Source: Raphanus sativus
Lineage: Eukaryota > Streptophyta > Magnoliopsida > Brassicales > Brassicaceae
Length of the DNA stretch: 64,000 nucleotides
Direction: 5' to 3'
Assembly (NCBI RefSeq): GCF_000801105.2
Contig: NC_079515.1
Span: 36,355,407-36,419,406 of the forward strand
The notes under the pieces were generated by a model, which had not been told where the DNA came from, searched no databases, and saw only the letters and a list, made by a program, of their open reading frames with translations. Shown one piece after another: positions 10,212 through 21,920 of this stretch (within the stretch, counting starts at the first letter, position 1; the number at the start of each line of letters is the position of its first letter). The translations under genes and the position numbers were made by a program.

Positions 10212-11910
10212 CTACTCTCTGGCCTTCTTAGAGGTGAGGACAAACTCGGTAGGTTTGACGAGGTGGAAGGTACACCTATCACCAAACCGATAAAGGGTAC
10301 TCACAGCGTGCGAGTCTACTCTCATCCACTTGAAGAAGATTGTACGAGTCTGCCTCACCAAGCAATGCACCTCCCATGAACCCTTCCCTTCCGAGTTATG
10401 TATCATGTACACCTTAGACTCATCTGGGATGTGTACGCCTCCTCAAACATCTTTGGGATTGCCTGATCAAAGAAAGATTCACGTATCAGACGTTACAGTA
10501 TTACTATTGGAGTTTGTTTATTTAGTCTTTTGGTATCTGATCTTTACCAAGGAACTTGAGGTATGAGTTCGTTATGGTGATTTTGAATTCTGGAACACAC
10601 CGTTCTTGACTTTCTTTCTCTTGATCTTCTTCTTCTTCTTGGATGGTTTTTCCTTCTCAGCTTTCTTCTTTTTTGGCACAGCTCCTCTTGAAGATTCACC
10701 TTTCTCCACTTTCTTGCTCTTGCTCTTCTTCTTGGATGTTTTGGATTCAGCAGCCTTCTTCTTTTCCTCTTCCAACTCAACTCCTCCCGTGGACTCATCT
10801 TCCTTCTTCACATCTCTGTAGCTGCTCTCACCTTCTTCTTTCTTGATCCCACCACATTTTTGAATCATCATTGTTAGCGAGTTGGTTCTTCTTTCATAAT
10901 CTCATCTGTTTCATAAAATAAGTTAAAACTCAAAGCTTACTAAATGGAGTCGTTGTCTGGGGTTTGCGAGGTGTGACAATCTCCTTGCCGTTCTTCCCAT
11001 AGATGTTGACATTGAAGCACATTAAACCCTTGTGAGTGAAAGTCACAAACTCGTTTTCTCCCAAAGCATTGTCGCTCACAAACTGGTTCCATCCAGACTT
11101 CTCCATGTAGTAGAAACTAGGGTTCTTGGAGATGTCTACTTCCCACGAGCTTCCCCACTGCGCTCTTATCACCATCTTGTAGTGGAAGTCTTTCTTAGAC
11201 ACATTCTTCATGAAGTTGTAAGGCATCGCTCTCTGATTTTTGAAAAAAAAAATGCAAATACAAGTTAACTTTCTTGTCAAGTTACATCAAAGGCGTGAAG
11301 GCTAAAGTTTTGACCTTTCACGTAAAACTACTATAAGCATCAAGTTCGTGAACAAACTAGGACACTTCCTTAGTTTACATAACGAGACAAATCAAAGCTA
11401 AAGACTAAGAGATTCCGACAGTTTCAAAGACACCCAATAGATTGAATCTTTAACTTGAAACAAACTCAACACAAAGAGAAAGACTCTGCTTTTTGAAACA
11501 TGGAATGAAGAGAACGTAAAAACAGTTAACTTTTTTGTCAAGTTTACATCAAAAGACTTAAAGTTTCAAACCTTTCACCTATAATTCCTCAAGTTCGTCT
11601 TATCACAAAACAGAACAAGAATTCGAGAAAAGCAGAGAGAAAAGATCCATATATAGTAACCTAAACGAGACAAAGCAACCTAAAGGCTGGAAAGATTGAA
11701 GAATCTTTTAACTTTGAAACCCACAAGAGAAAAAACTCTGCTTTTGAAACAGAGTTATCAAGAAATCTGCACAAAGTTAAAGGACAAGGAAGAGGTTTAG
11801 AACAGAGTTACCATAGATTCGGAGGATAAATCTGCACTCTGGAATATCTTGAAGAAGCTCAAGTTCTTTCTTTCTTCCTTAACCCGAGCAAAACCACGGT
11901 CCCACCCCAT
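10212..11910 (-). CDS. REM22: REM A, second copy with indels
   Basis: Same gene as 1010-2696. Exons 11812-11910 and 10941-11232 match the first copy. The 3' half is damaged: the AG acceptor of exon 3 is lost near 10856, there is a two-base insertion near 10595, an extra A at the exon 3 donor near 10549, and several indels in exon 4 (about 10212-10462) that scramble the second B3 domain around the GWSRLAREYPL segment. Since the other copy is intact, this is best read as lower-quality sequence of one gene, not a pseudogene. Confidence 0.7.
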
Positions 11911-11969
11911 CTCTATGTCTTCCTTCAACACTTCTTCTTCTTCTATCTAAACTTAAAACCTCTTCACTC

Positions 11970-12003
<34 letters not shown>

Positions 12004-12581
12004 GTTTCTATGGCTATCTCTGGTATGTGTGAGAAAAGTATGTCTCGTTATTCCATTTCAAAGTGTTTTACCTTTTTCATTATAACTGTGAAAAGCATCC
12101 GTCTGTAGTCAAACATAAAAGACACAAAGAGAGCTGTTAAACCCGACTACACAGACACGCAAAATCAAATGCCAATTTGAGTACCTGAGAATCCCTGATG
12201 TGGCAATAGGACACACTTCAAACTTACCCTTCTTTACGTTTTGTTTTTTTCTACACTCTCCAACAAATAAAACTAATATTACTATTTAATAATTGTTTAT
12301 GATCAAGCTAGTTTTTTTGTCCGAAAAAAGTGATCAAGCTAGTTTTTTTATTAGTAAATTTGATCTTACATCCAGTCAAAGCAGGAAACTTTTTCTGTAG
12401 AAACTGAAAAGTAGAAAACTATGGTACAAAGATGAGATCACCTTCTGGATCAGTCTGGATCACACACCAAAGTAATGTGTTTTTACAATACATAAAGAAA
12501 ACAAACACACATATACACCACACCACACACATGCATTATATAACAACGCTTCTTACAATGTTAAACACTTCCCATCAAAAA

Positions 12582-12812
12582 CCGTTAAATTATTTTTTTT
12601 TCGTTAAAATTGTGAAATTATATTTTCCCCAAAATTGTATAATTATGTTTTCTGCTAAAATTATAAAATTATATTATTTCCAAAAAATAAAAGTTTTTGG
12701 AAATAATAAATTTGCCGTTTTGCCATTAAACCCCTAAAATTAATTTAACCCACTAAAATCATAATTATGTTTTCACATCAAACTCATAAAATTGTATTGT
12801 CAACTAAAACCG
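12582..12812. repeat. Degenerate AT-rich tandem repeat, second view
   Basis: Same array as 3370-3600. The surrounding spacer (about 11911-13172) repeats 2697-3960 and holds nothing else recognised. Confidence 0.5.
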
Positions 12813-13172
12813 AAAGATCATATTTTCTGTCTGAAAAATTGATTTCCTTTAAAATAGGAAAAATCCTCGGTTAACAAATTCTTATATTTTTTTTTTGTCA
12901 ACAACAAAACTTTAGATATTAAGAGTTTTAGCGTCTACATTTATACTAAATACTGTAGTCTTTTGCTTCTTTGATCATTGATCGTAAACTCATAAACAGA
13001 GAAATCAAGTTAAAAAGTCTCAAGCTAACTTCATAAACAGACAACACCAAGTTAAAGTCTAGGGAAAATAACAGTGCACACACGGAAACACAACACATAA
13101 TCTAAAAGTGATAGCATATTGTCTCCATAGATAATAAGAAAAGCAAGACACTAGCTAAAACATTTTGTTTCA

Positions 13173-14639
13173 TCAATCGATCACAATGATCTCCTCTTTG
13201 GCCTTCCTGGAGGTGAGGACGAACTCGGTAGGTTTGATGAGACGAAAGGTACACCTATCACCAATCGATAATGGGTACTCTCGTGCCAGTTGACTCCATC
13301 CACTTGAGAAGATTGTTTGAGTCTTCCTCCCCAAGCAAAGCACCTCCCATGAACCCTCTCCTTCGGGGTGACGTATCTTGTACACCATAGACCCATTCTT
13401 GATGTACTCCTCATAAAAATTCTTTGGGATTCCCTGGCAAAACAACAACAACAACAGAGATTCACGTGATCAACCAATGTAGAGACTATGTAGTATGGCT
13501 GTTGAGTGTTTTTGGTATTAGTCTTTACCAATATCTTGAGGTATGATTTCTTGATGGTGATTTTGAATTTTGGAACAGCTTTCTTCTTCTTGATCTTCTC
13601 AGCTTTCTTGTTTCTAAGTGCAGCCCCTCTCGATGATTCACCTATCTCCACAGCGTTCTTCTTCGTCTTGGCTGTTTTGGCCTCAGCAGCGAGCTCAACT
13701 CCTCCTCCCATGGACTCATCTTCGTTCTTCACATCTTTGTAGCTCCTCTCACCTTCTTCTTTCTTGATCCCACCTGTTTGCACCATCATTTTAACGAGTT
13801 GGTTTCTTCTTTCATAATCTCATATGTTTCAACAAAGAATCAAAAGACAAAAAAAGCTTACTAAATGGAGTCGTTGTGTGGGGTTTTTGAGGTACAAGAA
13901 TCTCCTTGCCGTTCTTCCTGTAGATGTTGACATCGAAGCACATTAGTCCCTTGTGAGTGAAGGTCACAAACTCGTTTGCTCCCAAAGCATTGTCGGTCAC
14001 GAACTGGTTCCATCCGGACTTCTCCATGTAGTAGAACCTAGGGTTCTTGGAGATGTCTACTTCCCATGAGCCTCCCCACTGCGCTCTTATCACCATCTTG
14101 TTGGAGAAGTCTTCCTTGGAGACATTCATCATGAAGTCGTAAGGAAACGCTCTCTGGTTTCAACATGCAAATGAAAAGAATGTGAAAAAAAAAAACAGTT
14201 AACGTTCTTGTCAGGTTATATCAAAGAACTTGAATGCTAAAGTTTCAACCTTTCAACTCTAATCCTCAAGTTGGTCTTGTCACAAAACAGAACAAGAAAA
14301 CGAGAAAAGCAACACTAAGTTGACACCTAAAGCAAAGAGTGAACAAACTAAGAAGACACTTCAATGAGGTAAAGCAACGTAAAGACTAAGAGATCCAACA
14401 GTTTCAAAGACACCACCCAAAAGATTGAATCTTTAACTTTGAAACCCACTAAACCCAAAACAAAAAATCTGGTTTTTAAACAGGGTAGTCAAGAAACTCA
14501 CAAAGTTAAAGGACAAGGAAGAGGTTTAGAACAGAGTTACCATGGATTCAGAGGATAAATCTGCACTCTGGAATATCTTGAAGAAGCTCAACGTCTTTCT
14601 TTCTTCCTTAACCTGTCCAAAACCACGGTTCCACACCAT
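13173..14639 (-). CDS. REM22: B3-domain REM transcription factor B, complete
   Basis: Four exons: 14541-14639 (ATG at 14639, MVWNRGFGQVKEE start), 13862-14153, 13529-13773 and 13173-13433. The joined 897 nt encode 298 residues with every junction GT-AG. Two B3 domains, with FFKIFQSADLSSESM and MVIRAQWGGSWEVDI in the first and FKITIKKSYL plus GWSQLAREYPL in the second. The 5' exon matches REM A in length (99 nt) and most residues, and intron phases are identical, so A and B arose by tandem duplication. Likely nuclear DNA-binding proteins of the reproductive-meristem class; targets unknown. Confidence 0.85.
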
Positions 14640-14687
14640 CTCTCTGTCTCTCCTTTAACACTTCTTCTTCTCTCGAACCCCAAAACT

Positions 14688-14719
<32 letters not shown>

Positions 14720-15667
14720 CGCTTCTCTCTGGTAATGGTAAGTGAGAAAAGTATGTCTCCTTATTTCTTTTCAAAGTATATTTACATTTTTCATTATTTT
14801 CGAAACAAGCGTCATAGTCAAACTGATTACTTCCGTTGAAATTTTTGTCTTTCTATGGTAAGCATAAAAGACACAAGAGCTTTTTAAAAACTGACTTCTC
14901 AGACACGTAAAAGCAGAATGCTCGTTTTAGTGTCTGAAAATCCCTGATGTGGCAAAAGGACACACTTCAAACTTACCGTTTTTATATTTTGTTTTAACTA
15001 CAATCCCTAACAATTAAACTACATTAATATTTAATAGTAGGTACTTAGTTTATGATCAACTAATGTTTCAGCTAACTTTTTCCTTATTAACTCTGAACAT
15101 GATTATATATATTCAGTAACTTTTAACATTTTTATATTCTGGGCAGTCAAAGTAGGAAACTACTTTTTCTGTAGTAACTAAAAAGTAAAACCTACTGTAC
15201 ACAGGTGAGATCACCTTCTGGATCACACACCAAAGTAATGTGTTTCTGTACTGTGATACATATAGAAAACAAACACATATAACATGCATTCTCTTGCCCT
15301 TGAATTATATACAGACTTAAAAATTCTGAAACTCAATAAAGCAAACACTTTAGAGATTAAGCAAACAGCTATAATTATGAATCTGTGTTTATTAAAAGGA
15401 CACGAACACGATTACTATAAGTTTCTTCCAAAATGGAAGATGAAGCACATCACCCATTCCTATCGCTTATAAAGACATGATGCTACATCAAATCAACATG
15501 AAATCTAGTCAAATTCAGATATAGTAACCAGAACATTATGCTGCATAGTGGTAGACAATTTGAAGGATGTCTAGAGGAGAGTAACCTCTCGACCAATATT
15601 TTTTTGACGTTCAGGAGAGCCATACTTGGGTGGTGCATGCATCACGTGATTTAATGGCTAGTGTACG
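14640..15667. other. REM B upstream region
   Basis: It contains a (CT)n tract at about 14692-14719 and AT-rich spacer that resembles the REM A upstream in parts (for example GATGTGGCAA-AGGACACACTTCAAACTTACC in both, at about 2982 and 14947, split by one base). Promoters therefore share ancestry with the tandem duplication. No gene seen. Confidence 0.5.
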
Positions 15668-15670
15668 TCA

Positions 15671-15754
15671 CTCTTCTTTTGGATAATCGTCTGATCCCAG
15701 TGCTCCAGTGGGGCTTGTAGGCATGAAGAAGGCAATGAGAGCCACCAAAGCAGT
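15671..15754 (-). pseudogene. Orphan exon of a UBC32-like E2 ubiquitin-conjugating enzyme
   Basis: After an AG acceptor, 28 codons read TALVALIAFF-MPTSPTGALGS-DDYPKEE and are followed at once by TGA. From memory this matches the segment of Arabidopsis UBC32 (At3g17000, ER-anchored E2) just after the catalytic core. The adjacent 5' and 3' exons, including the catalytic cysteine exon, were not found within about 1 kb on either side. The position between REM and TENA_E is where UBC32 sits in Arabidopsis, so it is a positional relic. One extra phenylalanine is present relative to the remembered sequence. The longer open frame to 16231 is not coding. Confidence 0.65.
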
Positions 15755-15949
15755 CTGAAACTGCAAAGAACTAATTTCTACTTCGACCACATGGAAAACA
15801 ACGTAACAGCTAAGGATAAATGTTATACAAAAAGACCGTGACTTTACCACACAACGAAGGTTGCCAATGCTTAGGGTGAGAAAGACAACTGAATATAATT
15901 CGAAAAACAGTTTCCACGTCATCACTCTTTCAGACAGCATCTTAATAAC

Positions 15950-16080
15950 AGGTTCAAAAATTGCCACGTAAGCAACACTCTTCGGTCGTGTCTTTACTGC
16001 CCGCTGGATCAAACGGTGACAGAATCTTAAAGGTTCAGAAATTGCCACGTCACAAGCGCTCTTCTGTCGTGTCATTACAT
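15950..16080. promoter_or_regulatory. Twice-repeated ACGT module upstream of TENA_E
   Basis: Two imperfect copies of a segment of about 50 bp, starting AGGTTCA-AAATTGCCACGT at about 15949 and AGGTTCA-GAAATTGCCACGT at about 16031, each followed by a CTCTTC..GTCGTGTC stretch. GCCACGT is an ACGT-core element. Downstream, near 16115-16140, are TGGGCT/AGCCCA site II-like motifs. Function is inferred. Confidence 0.45.
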
Positions 16081-16236
16081 AACTGCCGTTATATAGTTTA
16101 AATCTAACAGGCCTTGGGCTATTTACCTTAAAGCCCAATAAGACATGTACGCTACAGAGGAAAGAGTCAACTGTTGGCGGGGGAGACGAGGATGATTGAT
16201 CGGTGAAGAAGAATCTTGTGAGAAGCAGCAACTTCG

Positions 16237-17307
16237 ATGGAGAAACCGGAGAAGAGAGGGGTGATCGACACGTGGCTTGATAAACACCATTCGTTATACA
16301 CGGCGGCTACACGCCATGACTTCGTCATCTCCATCCTCGACGGATCCGTTGATCTCTCCTCCTTCAAAACTTGGCTGGTACTGTTAACTTACTGATGAAA
16401 TGAAACCGAAGAATGTTTAAAACGGCTTCATTTTGGTGGCAGGGGCAAGACTACCTCTTCGTGAGGGAGTTCGCGCCGTTTGTAGCGAATGTTCTGATCA
16501 GAGCCGGCAAAGAATCCGGCGAGACTTCCGACATGGAAGTGGTTCTCGGTGGTTTAGCGTCGTTGAATGATGAGATCGAATGGTTTAAAAGCGAAGGGTC
16601 GAAGTGGGGCGTTGACTTCTCGACCGTTGTGGCTCAAAAGGCGAATAAAGAATATCGCAGGTAGTTATTCGATTTAAGTTAATTCTTGATTTTTGAGAGA
16701 TTCTCGATGAGCATTTTTTTTTTTTTGTGGTTTGTTCAAAAGGTTTCTTGAAGGTCTGATGAGTAGTGAAGTGGAGTATGGGGTGGTGATGACGGCTTTC
16801 TGGGCGATAGAAGCGGTGTATCAAGAGAGCTTTGCTCACTGTTTGGAGAATGGGAACAAAACTCCGGGGGAGCTTACCGGAGCTTGCAATCGGTGGGGCA
16901 ACGACGGGTTTAGACAGTACTGTTCATCTGTGAAGAATATTGCTGAACGTTGTCTGGAGAATGCCTCAGGGGAAGCTTTGGTTGAAGCTGAAGATGTTCT
17001 GGTACGTGTTCTTGAACATGAAGTTGCCTTCATTAGCGAAGCTAGAGAAGAAGCTCAAAACGCTCCCGTTTTGCTCACCAAACCTGAGGCTGCCAAAGAT
17101 CCAGCCCAACTCGCAAAGCCCATACAAGCTCAAGTGGTTCCAGCCCAACAAACTCTCTCAACGGTTACTTTGACAAAAGATAAGAAGAGAGTTAAAGAGG
17201 AGAACAGAAGAGAAAAGCAGAGTGTGATGTCATGTACGACTCTGAGATGTGGTCCAGAACTGAGGAACTCCTTTGCAGCCCTTGGATCGATTGGAGAGTG
17301 CAGATGA
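16237..17307 (+). CDS. TENA_E: TENA_E-type thiamin-salvage protein with an LTR-encoded C-terminal tail
   Basis: Exons 16237-16377 ([17 protein letters not shown]), 16443-16660 and from 16743. Phases 0 and 2, all GT-AG. The protein is a TenA/haem-oxygenase-like all-helical enzyme ([50 protein letters not shown]). From memory it corresponds to At3g16990, the plant TenA_E class that hydrolyses amino- and formylaminopyrimidine thiamin breakdown products. At HEVAF (about 17030) a copia LTR interrupts the last exon. The frame stays open into the LTR for about 91 more residues, to TGA at 17307, replacing the native last eight residues (WEMSRGGQ), which now lie at 22548-22574 beyond the element. That removes the conserved FW-x-M end of the fold, so activity is doubtful. 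Confidence 0.85.
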
Positions 17308-17445
17308 ATACATGTGGAAGCAACTCTAGGGTTTTAGCCTTTACTATATAAGTTTGTATTCACCATTTTGTAAGAACTCAAGAATCAAGAAATATAAAAG
17401 TTGTTTTCATAAGCTTCTTCCCTCAACTTTCATGGTATCAGAGCC

Positions 17446-20400
17446 ATGGAAGCTGTTGAGCTCTATTCCCCTCCTTCACTGAAAATCGAAAACTCAGTTA
17501 CAGTTAAACTAACAGAAAGAAACTATTTGCTATGGAAAAACCAGTTCGAAGCTTTTCTTAACGCTCAAGGGTTGCTAGGGTTTGTTACCGGAGCGGTCCC
17601 ACGACCAGTTGCTACGCTTGCTGTTCCAGGAATCAACGGCACCACAACACCTGTTACAAACCCTGACCACCACACTTGGTTTCAAACCGACCAAGTCATC
17701 AAGTCATGGATTTTGGGCTCCCTGACCGAAGATCTGCAAAGTTTGGTAATTTCTTGCACTACTTCGAACCAGATCTGGGAGACTTTGGGAAGATACTACA
17801 ACCGAGCTACTTCGTCTAGGTTGTTTGAGCTTCAGAGAAGGTTGCAGACTGTTGTCAAGAAAGAGAGGCCTATCCAAGAATATCTCACTGAGATAAAGCA
17901 GATCTGCGACCAGCTCACCTCTATTGGCAGTCCGGTCTCTGAAAAGATGAAAATTTTTGCAGCTCTGCAAGGGTTGGGCAAAGACTATGAGCCACTCATC
18001 ACCAGCGTTGAAGGTTCTGTGGATATGATGCCAAACCCCACGTTGGAGGATTTGATCCCTCGTCTTCAGAGCTACGACTCTCGTATACAGCGCTACAACG
18101 TCCAGCTTGAAGTCTCACCGCATCTGGCTTTTAATTCTGAGAGAGCTAGTCAGCAAGCAGCGTATTACGTCGCAAGAGGCAGAGGTCAGTCCAACAGAGG
18201 TTACAGAGGAAGCAGAGGACGTGGTAACTTCTCTACTCGTGGACGAGGTTTTCATCAACAACTGTCAGTTTCAAGTTCCCGTCCTTCCTCATCTGCATCC
18301 TCGGTGTCATCTGATGAGAGACCGTCGTGCCAAATCTGTGGAAGATATGGACATACTGCACTGAGATGTTGGCATAGGTTCAACAATGCCTTTCAGGAAG
18401 AAGATCTACCTGCAGCACTTACTGCAATGCGTATCACTGACATAAGTGATCACGCAGGTGCAGAGTGGTTTGCAGACTCAGGCGCAACGTCTCACATAAC
18501 CAACTCGCCGCAACATCTGTCTCATGCCCAACCTTACAGAGGTAACGATGCAGTGCTTATAGGAGATGGCAGTTTCTTGCCCATCACTCATGTGGGTTCA
18601 GCAGACTTGGCTTCAGTTTCAGGTACATCTCTTCCTCTTAAAGATGTGTTGGTTTGTCCTGGAATTACTAAATCATTGTTGTCTGTGTCTAAGCTCACAA
18701 ATGATTACCCATGTTCCTTTGAGTTTGACTCCAATCGGGTGTGTGTTAAGGACAAGCAAACAACAGGGGTCCTGAAGCAAGGAAGCACCCGTGACGGTTT
18801 GTATAGTCTTCAGTCTCGCCAACCTCAAGCGCACTACTCTACAAGGCAGATAACAGCGAGTGATGAGGTCTGGCATAGAAGATTGGGACACCCAAATTCT
18901 CAAGTGTTGAAGCATCTCTGTCAGAACAAGTTAGTCATGGTCAATAAGAGTACCTTGAAGATGTGTGAGTCATGTCAGATAGGGAAAAGTAGTCGGTTAC
19001 CTTTTGTTGCATCTTCTTTTGTTGCGTCTAGACCTTTAGAGAGAGTCCATTGTGATCTCTGGGGTCCGTCACCTGTTACTTCTAATCAAGGATTTAGATT
19101 TTATGCTATCTTTATCGACAACTACTCTCGTTTTGTTTGGCTGTATCCTCTCAAAGCCAAATCTGACTTTTTCACCACTTTCGTAGCGTTTCAAAAGTTG
19201 GTCGAAAATCAGTTGTCTCAAAAGATAAGCATATTTCAATGTGATGGAGGTGGAGAGTTCATCAGCAACAGACTCCTGGCTCATCTCAAAGATTGTGGCA
19301 TTCAGCAGTTTGTTTCGTGCCCCTACACTCCGCAACAAAACGGGCTTGCTGAGCGCAAGCATAGGCACATTACTGAACTCGGCTTGACCATGCTGTTTCA
19401 GAGTAAAACACCACAGCGGTTTTGGGTTGAAGCTTTTTACACGGCAAGCTTCGTGATTAACCTTCTTCCATCATCTGTTTTGGAAGATAAACGCAGCCCC
19501 TACGAAATGTTAAACGGCAAGCCACCTGATTATTCTGCCTTGAGATCTTTTGGCTGCTCGTGCTTCCCAATGTTGCGTGATCATGCAATGACAAAGTTCG
19601 ATCCTCGCTCCCTTCATTGTGTGTTCTTGGGCTATAATGCAAACTACAAAGGGTACCGGTGCCTGTACCCACCTACAGGACGTGTTTACATATCGCGGCA
19701 TGTTATCTTCGATGAACAGAGCTTTCCTTTTGCAGACGTCTACAGTAATGCTCACACATCAGCGGTTACTCCGTCTCTAGAAGCTTGGCAACGAAGCTTC
19801 TTGAAGCCTGTTGCACCGGATAAACCACCTACTGCAGCTTCACCAGTCGCAACTGCCTCAGTACATATTCCTCCGAAAACAGTCAGCAGTTCTCTGTTCA
19901 CCGAAGTAGACTTTCCTCCACTCACCGCTAATGTCAGTTCCTGCAAGCAGCTTCAAGTTCCTGCAAGCTCTGTAAGCTCGGTATCGAGTGGAGCTCCAAC
20001 TTCAAGTATCAGCGATGTGCCTAGTAGCAGTGGTTCAATATCAGCCCCAACTCAAGCTGCGATTCCAATCATCACACCTATCTCTACATCGCAACACTCA
20101 ATGATAACAAGGGCTAAAGCAGGCATACGAAAGCCAAACCCCAAGTATGCTTTGCTAACGCACAGAGTGTCTGATCCTCTTCCAACAACTGTGGCAGCTG
20201 CTTTGAAGGATCCACGTTGGAACAATGCGATGGGAGAGGAGATAGGAAACTGTGAGATTACTAACACGTGGTCTCTGGTCCCAAGAACCCCTGATATGCA
20301 TGTTTTGGGGAACAAGTGGATCTACAGATACAAACTGAACGCTGACGGAACAATTAAAGACTGCAGAGCGAGAATAGTGGTTCAAGGAAACGCTCAGGAA

Positions 20401-21327
20401 GAAGGTATAGACTACTTGGAGACCTATAGCCCGGTGGTCCGCACTGCAACTGTGAGAATCGTCTTGCATCTAGCTACTATTATGCGATGGGAGATCAAGC
20501 AAATGGATGTTAAAAACGCATTCCTTCACGGTGATCTGCAAGAAACCGTGTACATGAGGCAGCCTTCAGGGTTTGTTGACAAGACTAAGCCAGATCACGT
20601 CTGTCACTTGCACAAAACCTTGTATGGTCTGAAACAATCTCCTCGCGCGTGGTTCAACAAGTTCAGCGACTTCCTCATAGAATTTGGCTTTGTCTGCAGC
20701 ATCAAAGATCCGTCATTGTTCATCTACTCACATGATGGTAACATCATCATGCTGCTGCTCTATGTGGACGATATGGCTATTACAGGAAACAGTTCAGCCA
20801 CTTTAGCTCGTCTTCTTAAGGAACTAAACTCCAAGTTTAGAATGAAAGACTTGGGAAAACTGCATTATTTTCTTGGAATTCAGGCCATAGCTCACGACAA
20901 AGGCTTGTTTCTTTCTCAAGAACAATATGCGCTTGATTTGCTCAGAGTTGCAGGAATGGAAGACTGCTCCTATATCAATACACCTCTGCCTCTGCAACTC
21001 AATAACGTTCCTCATCAAGACGTTCTGTTTTCAGATCCTCATTACTTCAGACAACTGGCCGGGAAGCTGCAGTACTTGACCCTGACAAGGCCTGACCTCC
21101 AGTTTTCTGTCAATTACGTGTGCCAGAAGATGCACGCTCCGTCTGTCTCCGACTTCACAAACCTCAAACGTATCTTACGGTATGTGAAGGGAACTCTGTC
21201 TATGGGCTTATCTTTTGTCCATGATACCGACTGTACTCTACGAGCATATAGCGACAGCGACTGGCCGGTTGTCGTGACACACGGCGTTCCACCGGTGGGT
21301 TCTGCACATTCTTGGGCCAGAACTTAA
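17446..21327 (+). CDS. Copia gag-pol polyprotein
   Basis: Single open frame of 1293 codons starting one base after the primer-binding site. In order: UBN2-type gag ([16 protein letters not shown]), arginine/glycine-rich stretch (about 242-268), CCHC zinc knuckle (CQICGRYGH, about 295), aspartic protease (DSG at about 344), gag-pre-integrase (WHRRLGH), integrase with catalytic D537, D600 and E636 (D-D-35-E), reverse transcriptase with YVDD at about 1106, then RNase H up to DSDW. There the frame shifts because one G is missing relative to the duplicate at 21642, giving a false stop. Up to that point it looks functional. Domain order IN before RT is diagnostic of copia. Confidence 0.93.
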   Translation: MEAVELYSPPSLKIENSVTVKLTERNYLLWKNQFEAFLNAQGLLGFVTGAVPRPVATLAVPGINGTTTPVTNPDHHTWFQTDQVIKSWILGSLTEDLQSLVISCTTSNQIWETLGRYYNRATSSRLFELQRRLQTVVKKERPIQEYLTEIKQICDQLTSIGSPVSEKMKIFAALQGLGKDYEPLITSVEGSVDMMPNPTLEDLIPRLQSYDSRIQRYNVQLEVSPHLAFNSERASQQAAYYVARGRGQSNRGYRGSRGRGNFSTRGRGFHQQLSVSSSRPSSSASSVSSDERPSCQICGRYGHTALRCWHRFNNAFQEEDLPAALTAMRITDISDHAGAEWFADSGATSHITNSPQHLSHAQPYRGNDAVLIGDGSFLPITHVGSADLASVSGTSLPLKDVLVCPGITKSLLSVSKLTNDYPCSFEFDSNRVCVKDKQTTGVLKQGSTRDGLYSLQSRQPQAHYSTRQITASDEVWHRRLGHPNSQVLKHLCQNKLVMVNKSTLKMCESCQIGKSSRLPFVASSFVASRPLERVHCDLWGPSPVTSNQGFRFYAIFIDNYSRFVWLYPLKAKSDFFTTFVAFQKLVENQLSQKISIFQCDGGGEFISNRLLAHLKDCGIQQFVSCPYTPQQNGLAERKHRHITELGLTMLFQSKTPQRFWVEAFYTASFVINLLPSSVLEDKRSPYEMLNGKPPDYSALRSFGCSCFPMLRDHAMTKFDPRSLHCVFLGYNANYKGYRCLYPPTGRVYISRHVIFDEQSFPFADVYSNAHTSAVTPSLEAWQRSFLKPVAPDKPPTAASPVATASVHIPPKTVSSSLFTEVDFPPLTANVSSCKQLQVPASSVSSVSSGAPTSSISDVPSSSGSISAPTQAAIPIITPISTSQHSMITRAKAGIRKPNPKYALLTHRVSDPLPTTVAAALKDPRWNNAMGEEIGNCEITNTWSLVPRTPDMHVLGNKWIYRYKLNADGTIKDCRARIVVQGNAQEEGIDYLETYSPVVRTATVRIVLHLATIMRWEIKQMDVKNAFLHGDLQETVYMRQPSGFVDKTKPDHVCHLHKTLYGLKQSPRAWFNKFSDFLIEFGFVCSIKDPSLFIYSHDGNIIMLLLYVDDMAITGNSSATLARLLKELNSKFRMKDLGKLHYFLGIQAIAHDKGLFLSQEQYALDLLRVAGMEDCSYINTPLPLQLNNVPHQDVLFSDPHYFRQLAGKLQYLTLTRPDLQFSVNYVCQKMHAPSVSDFTNLKRILRYVKGTLSMGLSFVHDTDCTLRAYSDSDWPVVVTHGVPPVGSAHSWART

Positions 21328-21920
21328 TATCTTGGTCCTCTAAGAAGCAACCGACGGTGTCAAAGAGCTCGACTGAGGCTGAATACCGTTCCTTGTCAGA
21401 AACAGCGTCTGAATTGGCTTGGATCAGCGTCTGTTCTCCTCTTTAACTCTCTTCTTATCTTTTGTCAAAGTAACCGTTGAGAGAGTTTGTTGGGCTGGAA
21501 CCACTTGAGCTTGTATGGGCTTTGCGAGTTGGGCTGGATCTTTGGCATATCTTACGGTATGTGAAGGGAACTCTGTCTATGGGCTTATCTTTTGTCCATG
21601 ATACCGACTGTACTCTACGAGCATATAGCGACAGCGACTGGGCCGGTTGTCGTGACACACGGCGTTCCACCGGTGGGTTCTGCACATTCTTGGGCCAGAA
21701 CTTAATATCTTGGTCCTCTAAGAAGCAACCGACGGTGTCAAAGAGCTCGACTGAGGCTGAATACCGTTCCTTGTCAGAAACAGCGTCTGAATTGGCTTGG
21801 ATCAGCGTCTGTTCTCCTCTTTAACTCTCTTCTTATCTTTTGTCAAAGTAACCGTTGAGAGAGTTTGTTGGGCTGGAACCACTTGAGCTTGTATGGGCTT
21901 TGCGAGTTGGGCTGGATCTT
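21171..21920 (+). repeat. Tandem duplication of about 377 bp inside the copia 3' end
   Basis: 21171-21547 and 21548 to about 21920 are the same sequence: the RNase H segment ([18 protein letters not shown] through [19 protein letters not shown]) plus the start of an inverted LTR piece. The second copy has the G that keeps RNase H in frame (DSDWAGC); the first lacks it. The first copy's inverted LTR piece runs 21431-21547. Confidence 0.9.

Larger units (their letters stand above)
9203..14341. repeat. Long direct repeat of 1-5130 (probable unmerged contig overlap)
   Basis: Position 1 aligns to 9203 and position 5130 to 14341, where the first copy meets N. The first 1.6 kb differs by many small indels. 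From about 1660/10870 to the end only a handful of single-base differences were seen. It covers USP exons 2-4, REM A and REM B exons 2-4. Confidence 0.95.

Noticed and set aside
15668..16231. 187-codon minus-strand open frame as a whole gene
   Set aside because: Only its last about 28 codons resemble a known protein (UBC32 exon); the rest has no conserved pattern and covers promoter repeats.
18107..20469. Short frames within the copia pol region
   Set aside because: Shadows of the 1293-codon gag-pol frame, which has all domains in order.
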